Numbered from the stretch's first letter, positions 49,350 through 59,555 are shown. The stretch is DNA of 64,000 bases from a bacterium BMS3Abin11 (GCA_002897635.1 BDTD01000011.1:2501-66500), one strand, 5' to 3'. Notes: generated from the letters alone by a model not told the origin. Numbers and translations are program-made.

Positions 49350-49823
49350 TCAATCTATCTCGAAGGGTATTGCCTGCGGCCGAAAGGAACCCGCTGCAAG
49401 GCCTGCCAGTTTGATGCCTGCGCGACAGACTAAAACATTTTCACGGTAAATTTCATGCAGGATGTCCAGTGATACCTTACCTTTACGGGCAACAGTCACA
49501 TGTACCTGAAGCAGATCATTCAGAAAAGCAGGTTTCAGGAAGTCAACATTCGCAGACCGCACAGCAAAGATAAACCCCTGTTCCTGTTCCAGCTTAGTCA
49601 GCTCGTAGCCTGTCTCACGTAGCCATTCAGTCCTGGCGCGCTCCATATACCTGAGATAATTGGCGTGATAAACAACCCCACCGGCATCGGTGTCTTCATA
49701 ATAAATACGAATCGGGAATATGAATGTCGGGTTGCTCAAACTGTTTACCGAAAGGGCCACACATTTGCCAAAAAATTCTTCCAAACTATACAGGGATAAG
49801 AAGAAATTACCAGTCTTCCACAA
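49350..49823 (-). CDS. ybgC: Tol-Pal-associated acyl-CoA thioesterase YbgC
   Basis: Hot-dog-fold thioesterase. The full frame is 157 residues, longer than the usual ~135; the family start begins near RIYYEDTDAGGVVYHANYLRY, so an internal GTG at 49760 (VALSVNSLSN) is the more likely start. The active Asp lies in EDTDAGG. Its position ahead of tolQ is conserved. Confidence 0.9.
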   Translation of the reverse strand: MWKTGNFFLSLYSLEEFFGKCVALSVNSLSNPTFIFPIRIYYEDTDAGGVVYHANYLRYMERARTEWLRETGYELTKLEQEQGFIFAVRSANVDFLKPAFLNDLLQVHVTVARKGKVSLDILHEIYRENVLVCRAGIKLAGLAAGSFRPQAIPFEID

Positions 49824-49893
49824 TGGTAAAAAAGAGGTGGATTTCTACTACAAGAAGATCAAAACCGTCTCACCATAGAGGAGTGCAAGAATA

Positions 49894-49935
49894 AGGTTTT
49901 AGGTTTTAGGTTTTAGGTATTACGTTTTATGATTT
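49894..49935. repeat. Tandem heptamer array (AGGTTTT)
   Basis: Three exact AGGTTTT units at 49894-49914 followed by AGGTATT, ACGTTTT, ATGATTT, still in period seven. Shortly after come the ACCTAAT and ATCTAAT units at about 49942-49969 and a CCTCTGTGTCCTCTGTGG stretch. It lies between ybgC and ruvB, where I see no gene. Confidence 0.85.
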
Positions 49936-50047
49936 GCGTAACACCTAATTCGTGACATCTAATTTACTCAACTTTAAAAACTCTATGTCCTCTGTGTCCT
50001 CTGTGGTTAACTGGTTTTGAACTTAAAACCTGGAATTTGAAACTTCT

Positions 50048-51097
50048 CTACAACAACTCCCCCTGCTGAGCTTCAGATCTTTTTGAGTCATCAGGATAAT
50101 CCAGTCCGAAATGCTGCCATGCCAGGCGTGTCGCGACGCGCCCTCGCGACGTTCGTATGATAAAGCCCTGCTGAATCAGGTAAGGCTCGATGACATCCTC
50201 CAGAGTATCCCTTTCTTCACTTAAAGCTGCCGCGAGATTATTGACACCTACCGGGCCGCCATCAAACTTCTGTACAATTGCTGACAACAATCGCCTGTCC
50301 ATTTCATCAAAACCATGTTCATCGACTTCCAGCATATCCAGCGCAGAACAGGCAACTTTTTTGTTCAGCTGCCCATCCCCCTTAACTTCGGCGTAGTCAC
50401 GCACACGTCGCAGTAGTCGGTTGGCGATCCTCGGCGTTCCCCGTGAGCGGCGGGCAATCTCTGCCACACCCTTATCATCAGCTATTACGCCCAAAATGCC
50501 ACAGGAGCGGTGGATGATCTGCTGTAGCTGTTTACTGCCGTAAAATTCCAGCCGCTGTATGATACCGAAGCGGTCTCGCAACGGTGACGTCAGCAGTCCT
50601 GCCCGAGTGGTTGCACCGATAAGGGTAAATGGAGGCAGGCTAAGCTTGATTGAACGTGCAGCAGGCCCTTCACCGATCATGATATCGAGCTCATAATCCT
50701 CCAACGCGGGGTAAAGAATTTCCTCAATGGCAGGGGACAGACGATGAATTTCGTCAATAAACAGTACATCACCCTGTTCGAGATTAGTCAGCAAGGCCGC
50801 AAGATCACCGGCTTTTTCCAGTACCGGGCCGGAAGTCTGGTGCAGTTTTCCTTCCATTTCATTTGAGATAATGTGTGCCAGAGTTGTTTTACCAAGACCC
50901 GGTGGGCCAAACAGCAACACATGATCCAGCGCTTCTTCACGATTAAGGGCAGCGGTAATAAAAATTTCCAACTGCTGATGGATTTTCGGCTGGCCGACAA
51001 ACTCGTCGAGTTTTACTGGCCGCAGGGCCTTGTCAAAAACCCGCTCGCCGATATCTTCTTTTGTTTCCGGAGCAATAAGACGATCAGTTTCTATCAT
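50048..51097 (-). CDS. ruvB: Holliday junction ATP-dependent helicase RuvB
   Basis: AAA+ motor of branch migration. 349 residues. Walker [13 protein letters not shown] near residue 62, Walker [12 protein letters not shown], sensor [21 protein letters not shown] precedes the ATG; the start overlaps the ruvA stop by four bases. Confidence 0.98.
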   Translation of the reverse strand: MIETDRLIAPETKEDIGERVFDKALRPVKLDEFVGQPKIHQQLEIFITAALNREEALDHVLLFGPPGLGKTTLAHIISNEMEGKLHQTSGPVLEKAGDLAALLTNLEQGDVLFIDEIHRLSPAIEEILYPALEDYELDIMIGEGPAARSIKLSLPPFTLIGATTRAGLLTSPLRDRFGIIQRLEFYGSKQLQQIIHRSCGILGVIADDKGVAEIARRSRGTPRIANRLLRRVRDYAEVKGDGQLNKKVACSALDMLEVDEHGFDEMDRRLLSAIVQKFDGGPVGVNNLAAALSEERDTLEDVIEPYLIQQGFIIRTSRGRVATRLAWQHFGLDYPDDSKRSEAQQGELL

Positions 51098-51708
51098 CGT
51101 GGGCCTCCTGACATGGCCTGCAGGGCCTGTCTTATCAGAGATTCACTACTCAATCCCTCACTGCCATCAGACTGATCTGCCAACTGGCCTATGACTTTTT
51201 CTGAATCCTTTACTCGATAGCCCAGTGCGGTTAGTGCACTGATGGCATCAGACCGTATTTCATTACTGCTGCCGGCAATCGCCACGTCTTCATCGGCAGA
51301 CATACCGGGTAGTTCTTTACCGCGCAACTCAAGAATCACTCGTTCAGCAGTCTTGCGACCGATGCCCGGCACTTTGGTCAGCCTCACCACATCCTCGCCA
51401 TTGATACACAGACGAAATTCTTTTACCGACAAACCAGACAATATTGCCAGCCCGACACGTGGTCCGATACCACTGATCTTCAGCAAATGGCGAAACAGGT
51501 TGCGCTGGTTTTCTGTGGAAAAGCCGAATAATAACTGGGCATCCTCACGCACAACCAGATGTGTGTGCAGCATCAATTCTGCACCTTCCTTTGGCAGATC
51601 ATAGAAGGTTGTCATCGGTGCATCGAGTTCATAGCCAACACCCTGCACGTCCAGCATCAGGGCCGGAGGCTGTTTAGACAATAAAATACCGCGCAACTGA
51701 CCGATCAT
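51094..51708 (-). CDS. ruvA: Holliday junction complex protein RuvA
   Basis: Binds the four-way junction and loads RuvB. 204 residues: N-terminal OB fold ([20 protein letters not shown]), helix-hairpin-helix [16 protein letters not shown] and [18 protein letters not shown]-terminal domain III. Overlaps ruvC and ruvB. Confidence 0.97.
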   Translation of the reverse strand: MIGQLRGILLSKQPPALMLDVQGVGYELDAPMTTFYDLPKEGAELMLHTHLVVREDAQLLFGFSTENQRNLFRHLLKISGIGPRVGLAILSGLSVKEFRLCINGEDVVRLTKVPGIGRKTAERVILELRGKELPGMSADEDVAIAGSSNEIRSDAISALTALGYRVKDSEKVIGQLADQSDGSEGLSSESLIRQALQAMSGGPR

Positions 51709-52214
51709 GCCTGTGTTTTCATTCCCCGCAGTTTACTCATACGATGATTGTGCTCCAGTGTGTGGCTATGGCAGATAGCACAGGCCAGCGCATCGGCCGC
51801 ATCTTCCTGTGGCACGCCATCAAGTGCGAGTATAGTTCGAACCATGTGCTGTACCTGGGCCTTATCCGCCTGACCGTAGCCGACGACCGATTTCTTTATT
51901 TGCAGAGCCGTGTATTCGCCGACCGCCAGGCCTTTGCTTACACCAGCAGATATCGCCGCCCCTCTGGCCTGTCCAAGCATGAGAGCAGAACGGGCATTGC
52001 GGGAAACAAAAACTTCTTCTATTGCCATAAAATCAGGCAGCACATTCTCAATTACCTCAGACATCCCTTCAAAGATAGTCCTGAGTCTTGTAGGCAGGGC
52101 CCTGTCCTTCATTTTTATGCAGCCGCTTGTGACATAGCGCAGTTTGCCATTATCTATTTCAATTACGCCAAAACCGGTAATGCGCGAACCCGGATCAACC
52201 CCAAGAACTCTCAT
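51705..52214 (-). CDS. ruvC: Crossover junction endonuclease RuvC
   Basis: Resolves Holliday junctions. The ATG at 52214 has AAGGG upstream and starts MRVLGVDPGSRITGFGV; 169 residues. Acidic catalytic residues: Asp7 (VDPG), Glu in MAIEEVFV, and Asp pair in PQEDAADALACAICH. First of ruvCAB, directly after yebC. Confidence 0.97.
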   Translation of the reverse strand: MRVLGVDPGSRITGFGVIEIDNGKLRYVTSGCIKMKDRALPTRLRTIFEGMSEVIENVLPDFMAIEEVFVSRNARSALMLGQARGAAISAGVSKGLAVGEYTALQIKKSVVGYGQADKAQVQHMVRTILALDGVPQEDAADALACAICHSHTLEHNHRMSKLRGMKTQA

Positions 52215-52237
52215 CAGTCTGCCCTTAACAATTCTGG

Positions 52238-52975
52238 TCACCCTACAAAGTCATCCGGGAAATGAGCATTAGAATGCACTTCCTGCACATCGTCCAGATC
52301 CTCCAGTGCATCAATCAAGCGCATCAGCTTCTCGGCATTTTCGGTATCCAGCACGGTTTCTGTTGAAGCACGTTCAGTGATTTCCGCATAATCGACGTTC
52401 AGTCCTGCCTCATCCAGTGCCTTTTTAACATCGTTAAAGGTTTCCGGTGTAGTCTGCACCTCTATAGAGCCATCCTCTTCTGTTACTACGTCCTCAGCAC
52501 CGGCTTCCAGTGCCACATCCATAATAACTTCTTCATCGCTTCCAGCAGGATAAGCAATAATGCCCATCCTGCAAAACAGATAGGCCACTGAACCATCTGT
52601 ACCCAGGTTTCCGTTATACTTGCTGAAGGCATGACGTACTTCACTGACAGAACGGTTGTGGTTATCCGTCATACAATCAACCAGAATCGCCACCCCTGCT
52701 GTACCGTAACCTTCATAACGAACTTCTTCATAGTTAACACCTTCCAGATCACCGATACCACGCTTGATCGCTTTTTCGATGGTGTCTCTCTTCATGTTAT
52801 TGGCCAGTCCTTTATCAATCGCAGACCGTAAACGGGGGTTAGAATCCGGGTCACTACCACCCATGCGTGCGGCAACGGTAATCTCTCTGATAAATTTGGT
52901 AAAAAGCTTGCCGCGCCTGGCGTCCTGGGCGCCCTTGCGAAAGCGAATATTGGCCCATTTACTGTGTCCGGCCAT
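52238..52975 (-). CDS. yebC: YebC/PmpR/TACO1-family regulator
   Basis: Binds nucleic acid or ribosomes; assigned roles range from transcription factor to translation at proline stretches. 245 residues, family start [22 protein letters not shown], and DAEVLEAG-like acidic C-terminal region. Upstream of ruvC with about 24 bases between; the normal neighbour. Confidence 0.95.
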   Translation of the reverse strand: MAGHSKWANIRFRKGAQDARRGKLFTKFIREITVAARMGGSDPDSNPRLRSAIDKGLANNMKRDTIEKAIKRGIGDLEGVNYEEVRYEGYGTAGVAILVDCMTDNHNRSVSEVRHAFSKYNGNLGTDGSVAYLFCRMGIIAYPAGSDEEVIMDVALEAGAEDVVTEEDGSIEVQTTPETFNDVKKALDEAGLNVDYAEITERASTETVLDTENAEKLMRLIDALEDLDDVQEVHSNAHFPDDFVG

Positions 52976-53123
52976 TTAAATCTCCTGATAAATTAAAAAA
53001 TCTCAACTTTTGAAAGTCTATCATATTTCATAGCAACAACTGCGCACAGGCTCATATCACATGAATTAAGAGAGGGAAAACACATAAGCTTCTTACCTGT
53101 AATTTGTGAGGGTTACACGGTAT

Positions 53124-53184
53124 TTACTTTATAAACGAGGTTTATAAAGTAATATTATGATATTTTCGTAGAATCAGTTCTACG
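53124..53184. repeat. Two perfect hairpins in the yebC-53231 divergent gap
   Basis: TTACTTTATAAA / TTTATAAAGTAA around CGAGG (53124-53152, 12 bp) and CGTAGAA / TTCTACG around TCAG (53167-53184). The gap of 255 bases holds no other sign of a gene. Operator or mRNA-leader structure is possible for the plus-strand gene at 53231. Confidence 0.55.
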
Positions 53185-53230
53185 GATTCCCACCCGGCAG
53201 ATACAAAAACCCCGATACTGGTGCAGACTT

Positions 53231-53530
53231 ATGAGTGATGAAGACAAAAATACCCCTGGCAAGGAAGAAGAAATTCTACAATTAATCAAGAACACCCTGA
53301 CATCCATTGCCAGGGATACCTACACGCCACCTGAACTGACCCATCCGTTATCCGGTGACACCATCAATCAGATTCGAAACTGTTTTGTGGTGATCACCCA
53401 GCGTCAACAGGAACTCGCTCTGGCACGTGGTGAAGAGTTTAATGATCGTCCGCACTATATTGATGAACCAGCCGATACCTTTGTCGTCTCTCTGGATGAT
53501 TTTCGCGATTCGGCAAAAAAGGAGGATTGA
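53231..53530 (+). CDS. Conserved hypothetical protein, 99 residues
   Basis: Acidic and without membrane segment. Residues 14-80 (EILQLIKNTLTSIARDTYTP, NQIRNCFVVITQRQQELALARGEE) are mostly helical. It lies directly upstream of a second small gene and ygiQ, spaced for one operon, a grouping I have seen in other gammaproteobacteria without an assigned function. Confidence 0.75.
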   Translation: MSDEDKNTPGKEEEILQLIKNTLTSIARDTYTPPELTHPLSGDTINQIRNCFVVITQRQQELALARGEEFNDRPHYIDEPADTFVVSLDDFRDSAKKED

Positions 53531-53532
53531 TC

Positions 53533-53772
53533 ATGCCTTATTATGTTTATCGCATAACTGATTCAGCCGCAGGTTTGGTCAAGAAACTGGAGTTGCTGGA
53601 TAGCTTCGACAGCTATCGTGAAGCAAAACAGCTGACCAAAAAGACCCGCCTCGCCATGGACAGTAACGACACGGCACAGATTAAGGTCATGTTTGCAGAA
53701 AATGAACTGTCTGCGGAAGAGCAGCTACAGGAAAAACGTGAAAAACCCATTACTATGGAGTGGGAGAAATAA
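53533..53772 (+). CDS. Conserved hypothetical protein, 79 residues
   Basis: Small, charged protein starting MPYYVYRITDSAAGLVKKLEL. The ATG at 53533 follows GGAGG by seven bases; TTG at 53527 would add two. C-terminal part is helical and acidic (AENELSAEEQLQEKREKP). Overlaps nothing; 38 bases before ygiQ and likely co-transcribed. Role unknown. Confidence 0.78.
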   Translation: MPYYVYRITDSAAGLVKKLELLDSFDSYREAKQLTKKTRLAMDSNDTAQIKVMFAENELSAEEQLQEKREKPITMEWEK

Positions 53773-53809
53773 GGGCCCCATAAGACTTTGAAGAAGTCTC
53801 AGGTTCACA

Positions 53810-55894
53810 ATGAACACCGCCAAAGACCTTTTTTCCTATCAAAAATACTGGGCACAATGTTTCGGTGTCGCACCGGTACTGCCCATGTCCAGGGAGGAAA
53901 TGAATGAACTGGGCTGGGACAGCTGTGACATCATAATTATTACCGGAGATGCCTACATTGACCACCCCAGTTTTGGTATGGCGCTGATTGGTCGATTACT
54001 GGAATCTCAGGGTTTTCGCGTCGGAATTATCGCCCAGCCTGACTGGCAGAGTGCTGATGCATTCAAAGCACTTGGTAAACCCAATCTATTCTTTGGCATC
54101 ACCGCCGGCAACATGGATTCCATGGTCAACCGCTATACCTCCGACCGACGGCTGCGACATGATGATGCATACACGCCAGATGGCAAAGAAGGTAAGCGTC
54201 CTGATCGCTCTGTACTGGTCTATGCCCAACGAGCCAGAGAAGCCTTCACTGGTGTGCCTGTCATCATCGGGGGGATAGAGGCAAGCCTTAGGCGCATTGC
54301 GCATTATGACTACTGGTCTGACAAGGTACGACGATCCTGTCTGCCGGATTCCAAGGCCGACATGTTGCTGTTTGGTAATGCAGAACGGGCGATTGTTGAG
54401 ATCGCGCATCGGCTGGCAGCCAATGAAGACATCAAGGATATACACGATGTGCGCGGTACGGCATTCATGACATCCTGCATTTCGAATGACTGGACTATCA
54501 TTGATTCTACAGATGTGGATCAACCGGGATGGGTCGAGAAACTGGCAGACCCTCATCGCGATCCCTATGCCAGCAAGGACGACTGCTCAGAACAGACTAT
54601 CACCTTACACACCCGTCCTCGCGGACTGAATCGGTCACGCACAGTATTACGTCTACCGTCCTACGAGAAGGTAAAAGCTGACAAGATTCTCTACGCCCAC
54701 GCCTCAAGAGTTTTCCATCTGGAAACCAACCCGGGAAATGCGCGCGCATTGATACAGCGTCATGGCAATCGCGACATCTGGTTAAACCCTCCGCCAATAC
54801 CGATGTCGACCAGAGAACTCGACCGCATATATGAGCTGCCATACACACGCAAGCCGCATCCAGCTTACGGCGACGCTCGAATGCCTGCCTGGGAGATGAT
54901 CCAATTCTCTATTAATATCATGCGTGGATGCTTTGGCGGCTGTACCTTCTGTTCTATCACCGAACATGAAGGCCGAATCATCCAGAACCGCTCAGAGAAA
55001 TCCATTCTCAATGAGATTGAAACCATACGCGACAATGCCCAGGGCTTCACCGGTAACATCTCTGACCTCGGCGGCCCGACGGCGAATATGTGGCGGCTTA
55101 AATGCAAAGCCCCTAAGATTGAGTCGTCCTGCAGGCGCCTCTCCTGTGTTTACCCGGGGATCTGTAAAAACCTTGATACCAACCACGAACCACTTATTCA
55201 GCTGTATAGAAAAGCGAGAAAGCTGAAAGGGATAAAACGCATCTTTATCGCTTCAGGCCTGCGTTATGACCTTGCAATCCGTTCCAGAAGCTACATTAAG
55301 GAACTTGCCACACATCATGTCGGCGGTTATCTTAAGATAGCCCCTGAGCACATCGAAGAAGGCCCTCTTTCAAAGATGATGAAACCGGGCATTGGTGCCT
55401 ATGACCACTTTAAACAACTGTTTGACCAGTATTCAAAAGAAGCCGGCAAAGAACAGTATCTGATTCCTTATTTCATCTCGGCACACCCTGGTACAACCGA
55501 TGAAGACATGCTGAACCTCGCCATCTGGCTCAAATCCAATGACTTTCGCCTTGATCAGGTACAGGCCTTCCTGCCTACGCCCCTTGCGATCGCCTCAGCA
55601 ATGTATCACACAGAACGTAACCCACTGAAAAAAGTAAGCCGTGAATCAGAAAAAGTCGGCGCAGTGCGTGGCGCCCGTCAACGTCGGCTACACAAAGCAT
55701 TTCTTCGCTACCATGCACCGGAAAACTGGCCGATATTGCGGGAGGCTTTAAAACGCATGGGCAGGGCTGATCTGATTGGTAACGGTAATAAATATCTGGT
55801 GCCTTCCTGGCAACCTGGAGGAAAACATCGTAATCAGAAGAAATTTGTGCAGAAAGGGAAATTCACACCTGCAAAGACACGTTTCACCAAATAG
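53810..55894 (+). CDS. ygiQ: YgiQ-family radical SAM protein
   Basis: Conserved uncharacterised radical SAM enzyme. 694 residues. N-terminal B12-binding-like region, then the cluster motif [16 protein letters not shown] (CxxxCxxC) near residue 375, then a C-terminal domain with additional cysteines ([24 protein letters not shown]). The enzyme reaction is not established. It shares an operon with the two small genes at 53231 and 53533. Confidence 0.93.
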   Translation: MNTAKDLFSYQKYWAQCFGVAPVLPMSREEMNELGWDSCDIIIITGDAYIDHPSFGMALIGRLLESQGFRVGIIAQPDWQSADAFKALGKPNLFFGITAGNMDSMVNRYTSDRRLRHDDAYTPDGKEGKRPDRSVLVYAQRAREAFTGVPVIIGGIEASLRRIAHYDYWSDKVRRSCLPDSKADMLLFGNAERAIVEIAHRLAANEDIKDIHDVRGTAFMTSCISNDWTIIDSTDVDQPGWVEKLADPHRDPYASKDDCSEQTITLHTRPRGLNRSRTVLRLPSYEKVKADKILYAHASRVFHLETNPGNARALIQRHGNRDIWLNPPPIPMSTRELDRIYELPYTRKPHPAYGDARMPAWEMIQFSINIMRGCFGGCTFCSITEHEGRIIQNRSEKSILNEIETIRDNAQGFTGNISDLGGPTANMWRLKCKAPKIESSCRRLSCVYPGICKNLDTNHEPLIQLYRKARKLKGIKRIFIASGLRYDLAIRSRSYIKELATHHVGGYLKIAPEHIEEGPLSKMMKPGIGAYDHFKQLFDQYSKEAGKEQYLIPYFISAHPGTTDEDMLNLAIWLKSNDFRLDQVQAFLPTPLAIASAMYHTERNPLKKVSRESEKVGAVRGARQRRLHKAFLRYHAPENWPILREALKRMGRADLIGNGNKYLVPSWQPGGKHRNQKKFVQKGKFTPAKTRFTK

Positions 55895-55907
55895 TTACAG
55901 GGTCGCG

Positions 55908-56204
55908 TTATTTTTCCTGCACCAATACCCATGGTGCGACGACCATCGCCCACAGCACTGGCTCACCCGTAATCCACCCACGTGCATCATCATCTGTAGT
56001 TTTTCTGAGTTCTCCTGTTTCCAGCCAGGCATCGATAATGCTTTTATCATCATGAATCATATGCGCCCCAAGTTGAACAAGATCCAGGCCTGGGGAAACA
56101 GTCATTAAAACACCACGCGCAAAATGGCGCTCCAGTTCTGTCCAGCTTATACAGGCTGTCTCTGAATCTAATTGCAAAGCTATTTGATCAATGCCTTCTT
56201 TCAT
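55908..56204 (-). CDS. DUF2288-family protein
   Basis: 98 residues from ATG at 56204. Features of the DUF2288 family: WTELERHFARGVLMTVSPGLDLVQ and ITGEPVLWAMVVAPWVLVQ. Function unknown. It converges on ygiQ. The frame to 56213 adds three residues. Confidence 0.8.
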   Translation of the reverse strand: MKEGIDQIALQLDSETACISWTELERHFARGVLMTVSPGLDLVQLGAHMIHDDKSIIDAWLETGELRKTTDDDARGWITGEPVLWAMVVAPWVLVQEK

Positions 56205-56277
56205 TATTAGCATGAGTCGTCAGCACTGAGAATCATGGCCCTTTTTTATCTTTTGCCTTCTGAGATCTGACTGCATT

Positions 56278-56808
56278 TCACTCAGGCCTCTTTGCATAGG
56301 TGAGATCAAAAATTGATTCGAGACGAGGGTGTATTCCCCGCAACCCGTCAATCACGGCCTTTGCCCAATCAAAATATTCCTGTCGTCTCTGTAAACCCCA
56401 TCCAACTGGTGGGTTGTCGGCCACATCTCGCAGGTTACATATTTTATCCGCCAGCTTTATCAGTTTTGCTTCATCACTGAGTTCCGGAGCACGTCTGATT
56501 TGCTCTTTTTTGCGTTCGGTTTTACATAGATTGCAGTCATCAGACATTTCGAGAACGATAGTACAAATCTGCTGCCCGAAGTATTGTGTTAGTTCAGCTG
56601 CTGTCGTTTTTGTGTCTTCTATGGTGTCATGTAGTGCCGCAGCACAAAGAACATTTGTGTCACTTATACCTGCTTCGTTGCACAGCACATCGATCAGTTG
56701 TATAGGGTGATTGATGTAAGGAGATGCACACACATCCTTGCGTCGCTGATCACGATGCCTGTCGGCAGCAAAAGCAACGGCTTTTATTAAATCGCTCTGC
56801 GTATCCAT
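56278..56808 (-). CDS. HD-domain hydrolase (MESH1/RelA-SpoT hydrolase-like)
   Basis: 176 residues. AVAFAADRHRDQRRKD and YINHPIQLIDVL followed by the HD pair in LCAAALHDTIEDTKTT (near residue 60) match the ppGpp hydrolase domain of RelA/SpoT and the small MESH1 enzymes. No synthetase or regulatory domain. A role in clearing (p)ppGpp or a related nucleotide is inferred from the fold. Confidence 0.8.
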   Translation of the reverse strand: MDTQSDLIKAVAFAADRHRDQRRKDVCASPYINHPIQLIDVLCNEAGISDTNVLCAAALHDTIEDTKTTAAELTQYFGQQICTIVLEMSDDCNLCKTERKKEQIRRAPELSDEAKLIKLADKICNLRDVADNPPVGWGLQRRQEYFDWAKAVIDGLRGIHPRLESIFDLTYAKRPE

Positions 56809-56826
56809 ATATTGATCGTTTATTCT

Positions 56827-57066
56827 TTATAACCAACGCACAAGATAATAAATAAACTGCCCTTCTGATGATTTTGAAGGCCCTGCTACATGTGCGGGGT
56901 AATAATTATTCTCGTCGTCCGCAGCAGCGATTGCTTCTTCCTCAGATACCATTATCTGTACACAACCCGCCGGGAAACGCTTGCGGTCTTGTCGTTTAGT
57001 ATAGACCACCGCAAAATGAACCTGCGATACACTGGTTTCCGGATCGGGGGGAACGATGCCTTTCAT
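56827..57066 (-). CDS. Conserved hypothetical protein, ~79 residues
   Basis: Not recognised. Starts MKGIVPPDPETSVSQVHFAVVYTKR; has acidic stretches (EEEAIAAADDENN) and ends YYLVRWL. No cysteine motif or membrane segment. It is just upstream of the HD-domain gene on the same strand with 18 bases between, so the two may be co-transcribed. Confidence 0.6.
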   Translation of the reverse strand: MKGIVPPDPETSVSQVHFAVVYTKRQDRKRFPAGCVQIMVSEEEAIAAADDENNYYPAHVAGPSKSSEGQFIYYLVRWL

Positions 57067-57127
57067 AATAGTCATTCAGCTTATTTCGAGAGATTATTGT
57101 ATTCCTAATAATAATCTTCTTCTAATT

Positions 57128-57294
57128 CTAGGGAACCTCTGATCAATTCATGAACTCGTATCTTACGCCTAAAATATCCAGCCTTTTCGTTGCAAACCTT
57201 CGCAATAGCCAGCTATTACGTGCGATTTGCGCCTCAAACCTGAATATTTTAGATCGCAAGCTACTTCGTCCAGAATTAATCAGAGGTTCCCTAG
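57128..57294. mobile_element. Short inverted-repeat element (MITE-like), copy A
   Basis: 167 bases with ends CTAGGGAACCTCTGATCAAT and ATTAATCAGAGGTTCCCTAG. Interior shares CTTCGCAATAGC-AGCTATTACGTGCGAT with copy B at 28291-28455. CTAG borders and length suggest a non-autonomous relative of IS5-type elements; no transposase gene is in the window. Confidence 0.8.
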
Positions 57295-57338
57295 GTTTTT
57301 TGTGGCAAACCCACCCTTTAGGCGATGCAACAGGCATT

Positions 57339-57360
57339 AAAAAACCCCGCATCTGCGGGG
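57339..57360 (-). terminator. Terminator of the cold-shock gene
   Basis: CCCCGC/GCGGGG stem with loop ATCT and six U on the minus strand; 30 bases past the csp stop codon. Confidence 0.85.
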
Positions 57361-57389
57361 ATTCTTATACAAACCAGAACCTGGATTAT

Positions 57390-57593
57390 TCAGGCAGGGG
57401 TAACATTCGATGCCTGTGGCCCTTTTGGGCCAGTCTCTACATCATAGGAAACAGCCTGTCCTTCTTCAAGCGTTCTGAATCCATCTGAAGCAATAGCAGA
57501 GAAATGTACAAATACATCTGCGCTACCATCATCTGGAGTAATAAATCCGAAACCTTTGGAGTTGTTAAACCACTTTACGGTACCTGTAGCCAT
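57390..57593 (-). CDS. CspA-family cold-shock protein
   Basis: Single-stranded RNA/DNA-binding OB fold. The ATG at 57593 gives 67 residues starting [20 protein letters not shown] with RNP1 KGFGFITP and RNP2 VFVHFSAI. The gap of 296 bases to yaeQ includes its upstream region; long leaders are usual for csp genes, but no specific structure is claimed. Confidence 0.95.
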   Translation of the reverse strand: MATGTVKWFNNSKGFGFITPDDGSADVFVHFSAIASDGFRTLEEGQAVSYDVETGPKGPQASNVTPA

Positions 57594-57889
57594 GTGCAAA
57601 AAACCTCAATAAAAAAAATAATAAACATTACAAAGTGTTACCTGCACAACAGCCTATGGCCGTTAATGGTCTACTGAAACCGTGCTCAACAATATTGTAA
57701 TTCTTTTGAATACAGGAAGCATGCAAGTGCACGCTATCCAATATTCTGCCCGAGTATATAAGAACAAATTATCATATACAACAGTAAATTAATGATAAGA
57801 ATTATGTGTTTTATTAACTACATAGCCAGTTTCCAGGACTGTACAATGGTAGAATAATTACCCGATAAATACTGGTTTGATTCAAATCA

Positions 57890-58426
57890 ATGGCGCAGAA
57901 AGCAACAATATACAAAACGGAGTTACAAATAGCCGATATGGATCGCAACCATTACCATAACTATTCTCTGACTGTAGCTCGCCACCCCTCGGAAACGGAT
58001 ATTCGCATGATGGTGCGACTGCTGGCCTTTGCACTAAACGCCAGTAATAAGCTGAAGTTTACCAAGGGGATCAGCACTGACGATGAACCAGACATCTGGA
58101 AAAAAAACCTGACTGATGACATCATACTGTGGGTAGACCTCGGGCAGCCTGATGAAAAACGCCTGCGTAAGGCATGCGGCCGCGCTGAAGAAGTTATGGT
58201 TTATACCTATCAACAGCACAGCGCAGAACTCTGGTGGAACCAATTTGAAGACAGAAGCCAACGTTTTGATAATCTCAAGGTTTTCAGTATTCAAGAAGAT
58301 GCCTGTAAATCCCTGACACAGTTCGTGAATCGCAACATGCAATTGCAATGCTCCATACAGGATGGCGAGTGCTGGATTACTGATAGCGAATCAACCGTTC
58401 ACGTGATCTTGCATCAGTGGAAGTAA
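57890..58426 (+). CDS. yaeQ: YaeQ-family protein
   Basis: Nuclease-like fold protein of unknown function. 178 residues with MAQKATIYKTELQIADMDRNHY, HPSETDIRMMVRLLAFAL, and DIILWVDLGQPDEKRLRKACGR, all family features. Ten bases upstream of srkA on the same strand. Confidence 0.92.
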   Translation: MAQKATIYKTELQIADMDRNHYHNYSLTVARHPSETDIRMMVRLLAFALNASNKLKFTKGISTDDEPDIWKKNLTDDIILWVDLGQPDEKRLRKACGRAEEVMVYTYQQHSAELWWNQFEDRSQRFDNLKVFSIQEDACKSLTQFVNRNMQLQCSIQDGECWITDSESTVHVILHQWK

Positions 58427-58435
58427 GTTTTCGCT

Positions 58436-59431
58436 ATGGCTGAGTCAAATGCCAAAAAAGCCTTTGCACAACTGACACCCGACCACATGCTCGATGCCAT
58501 TGAATCGCTGGGCCTAAGATGTGACGGCCGTTTCCTGGCACTTAATAGTTATGAAAACCGGGTGTACCAGATTGGAATCGAAGACCAGTCCCCGCTGGTG
58601 GCGAAATTTTACCGGCCCGGAAGATGGTCTGACCAGGCGATCATAGAGGAACACGAGTACACACAGACACTGGCCGCACTGGAAATACCGGTCATCGCAC
58701 CAGATAAAGATGATAAAGACGTGAGCCTGCACCAGTACGGGTCCTATCGTTTTGCACTTTATCCCTGCCGCGGCGGTAGGGCACCAGAGCTGGATAATCC
58801 GGAGCACCTCGAACAGTTAGGACGCTTTATTGCACGCATCCACGCCGAGGGGGCAACGAAAAAATTCAAATACCGGCCTGAACTGGATATCGAAAGTTTT
58901 GCAATAGAACCAGGGAAGTATCTTCTGGAACATGATTTTATTCCGGCACATCTTATTGAGGCCTATCAGAGCCTGACGGGAGACCTTATTAAACAGATAC
59001 AGCAGTGCTTTGATCGTGCAGGAGAAGTTCACAACATTCGCTTACATGGTGACTGCCATCCGGGTAATATTTTATGGACAGATGACGGGCCGCATATTGT
59101 TGATTTTGATGATGCCCGCACTGGCCCTGCGATACAGGACCTATGGATGTTTCTGTCTGGCGACCGTGCGTATATGACAGCACGTCTTGCCGACCTGCTA
59201 GAAGGCTATACACAATTTTACGATTTTAATCCCATTGAGCTGCATCTGGTTGAAGCACTACGAACCATGCGACTAATTCACTACTCAGCATGGCTGGCGC
59301 GACGCTGGGATGACCCGGCCTTTCCACTGGCCTTCCCGTGGTTTAACAGCATTAACTACTGGGAGGAGCAGATACTTATTTTGCGTGAGCAGGCATCCTT
59401 GATGAATGAGCCGGTTCTGGTTTGGGATTAA
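58436..59431 (+). CDS. srkA: Stress response kinase A (YihE-like)
   Basis: Ser/Thr kinase-like protein of the aminoglycoside-phosphotransferase fold, linked to envelope stress. 331 residues. Kinase motifs: LHGDCHPGNILW near residue 203, and IVDFDDARTGPAIQDLWMF. N-terminal ALNSYENRVYQI is typical. Likely co-transcribed with yaeQ. Confidence 0.93.
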   Translation: MAESNAKKAFAQLTPDHMLDAIESLGLRCDGRFLALNSYENRVYQIGIEDQSPLVAKFYRPGRWSDQAIIEEHEYTQTLAALEIPVIAPDKDDKDVSLHQYGSYRFALYPCRGGRAPELDNPEHLEQLGRFIARIHAEGATKKFKYRPELDIESFAIEPGKYLLEHDFIPAHLIEAYQSLTGDLIKQIQQCFDRAGEVHNIRLHGDCHPGNILWTDDGPHIVDFDDARTGPAIQDLWMFLSGDRAYMTARLADLLEGYTQFYDFNPIELHLVEALRTMRLIHYSAWLARRWDDPAFPLAFPWFNSINYWEEQILILREQASLMNEPVLVWD

Positions 59432-59433
59432 AG

Positions 59434-59476
59434 GCAGAGGAAAGGTAAAAGAGGAAGGAGGAAAGGAAAATCAGGA
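59434..59476. repeat. Purine-rich heptamer-phased stretch
   Basis: Units of period seven (AGGAAAG, GTAAAAG, AGGAAGG, AGGAAAG). It shares GCAGAGGAAAGGTAAAAG with 25065-25082. A complementary CCTTTCCTCTTTA follows at 59490-59502, so the segment can fold. Confidence 0.65.
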
Positions 59477-59499
59477 TCAAAACCGCCAGCCTTTCCTCT

Positions 59500-59555
59500 T
59501 TAGGGCACCCCCTATTTATTCTGGATAATACAGAATAAATAGAGGTACCCTTTAA
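59500..59555. repeat. Reduced inverted-repeat element ending at the sbcB stop
   Basis: TTAGGGCACCCCCTATTTAT at the left and ATAAATAGAGGTACCCTTTA at the right pair with a seven-base loop. Same end sequences as the 28291 element but without its interior. The right tip contains the sbcB stop codon, so it could end both srkA and sbcB transcripts. Confidence 0.7.
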
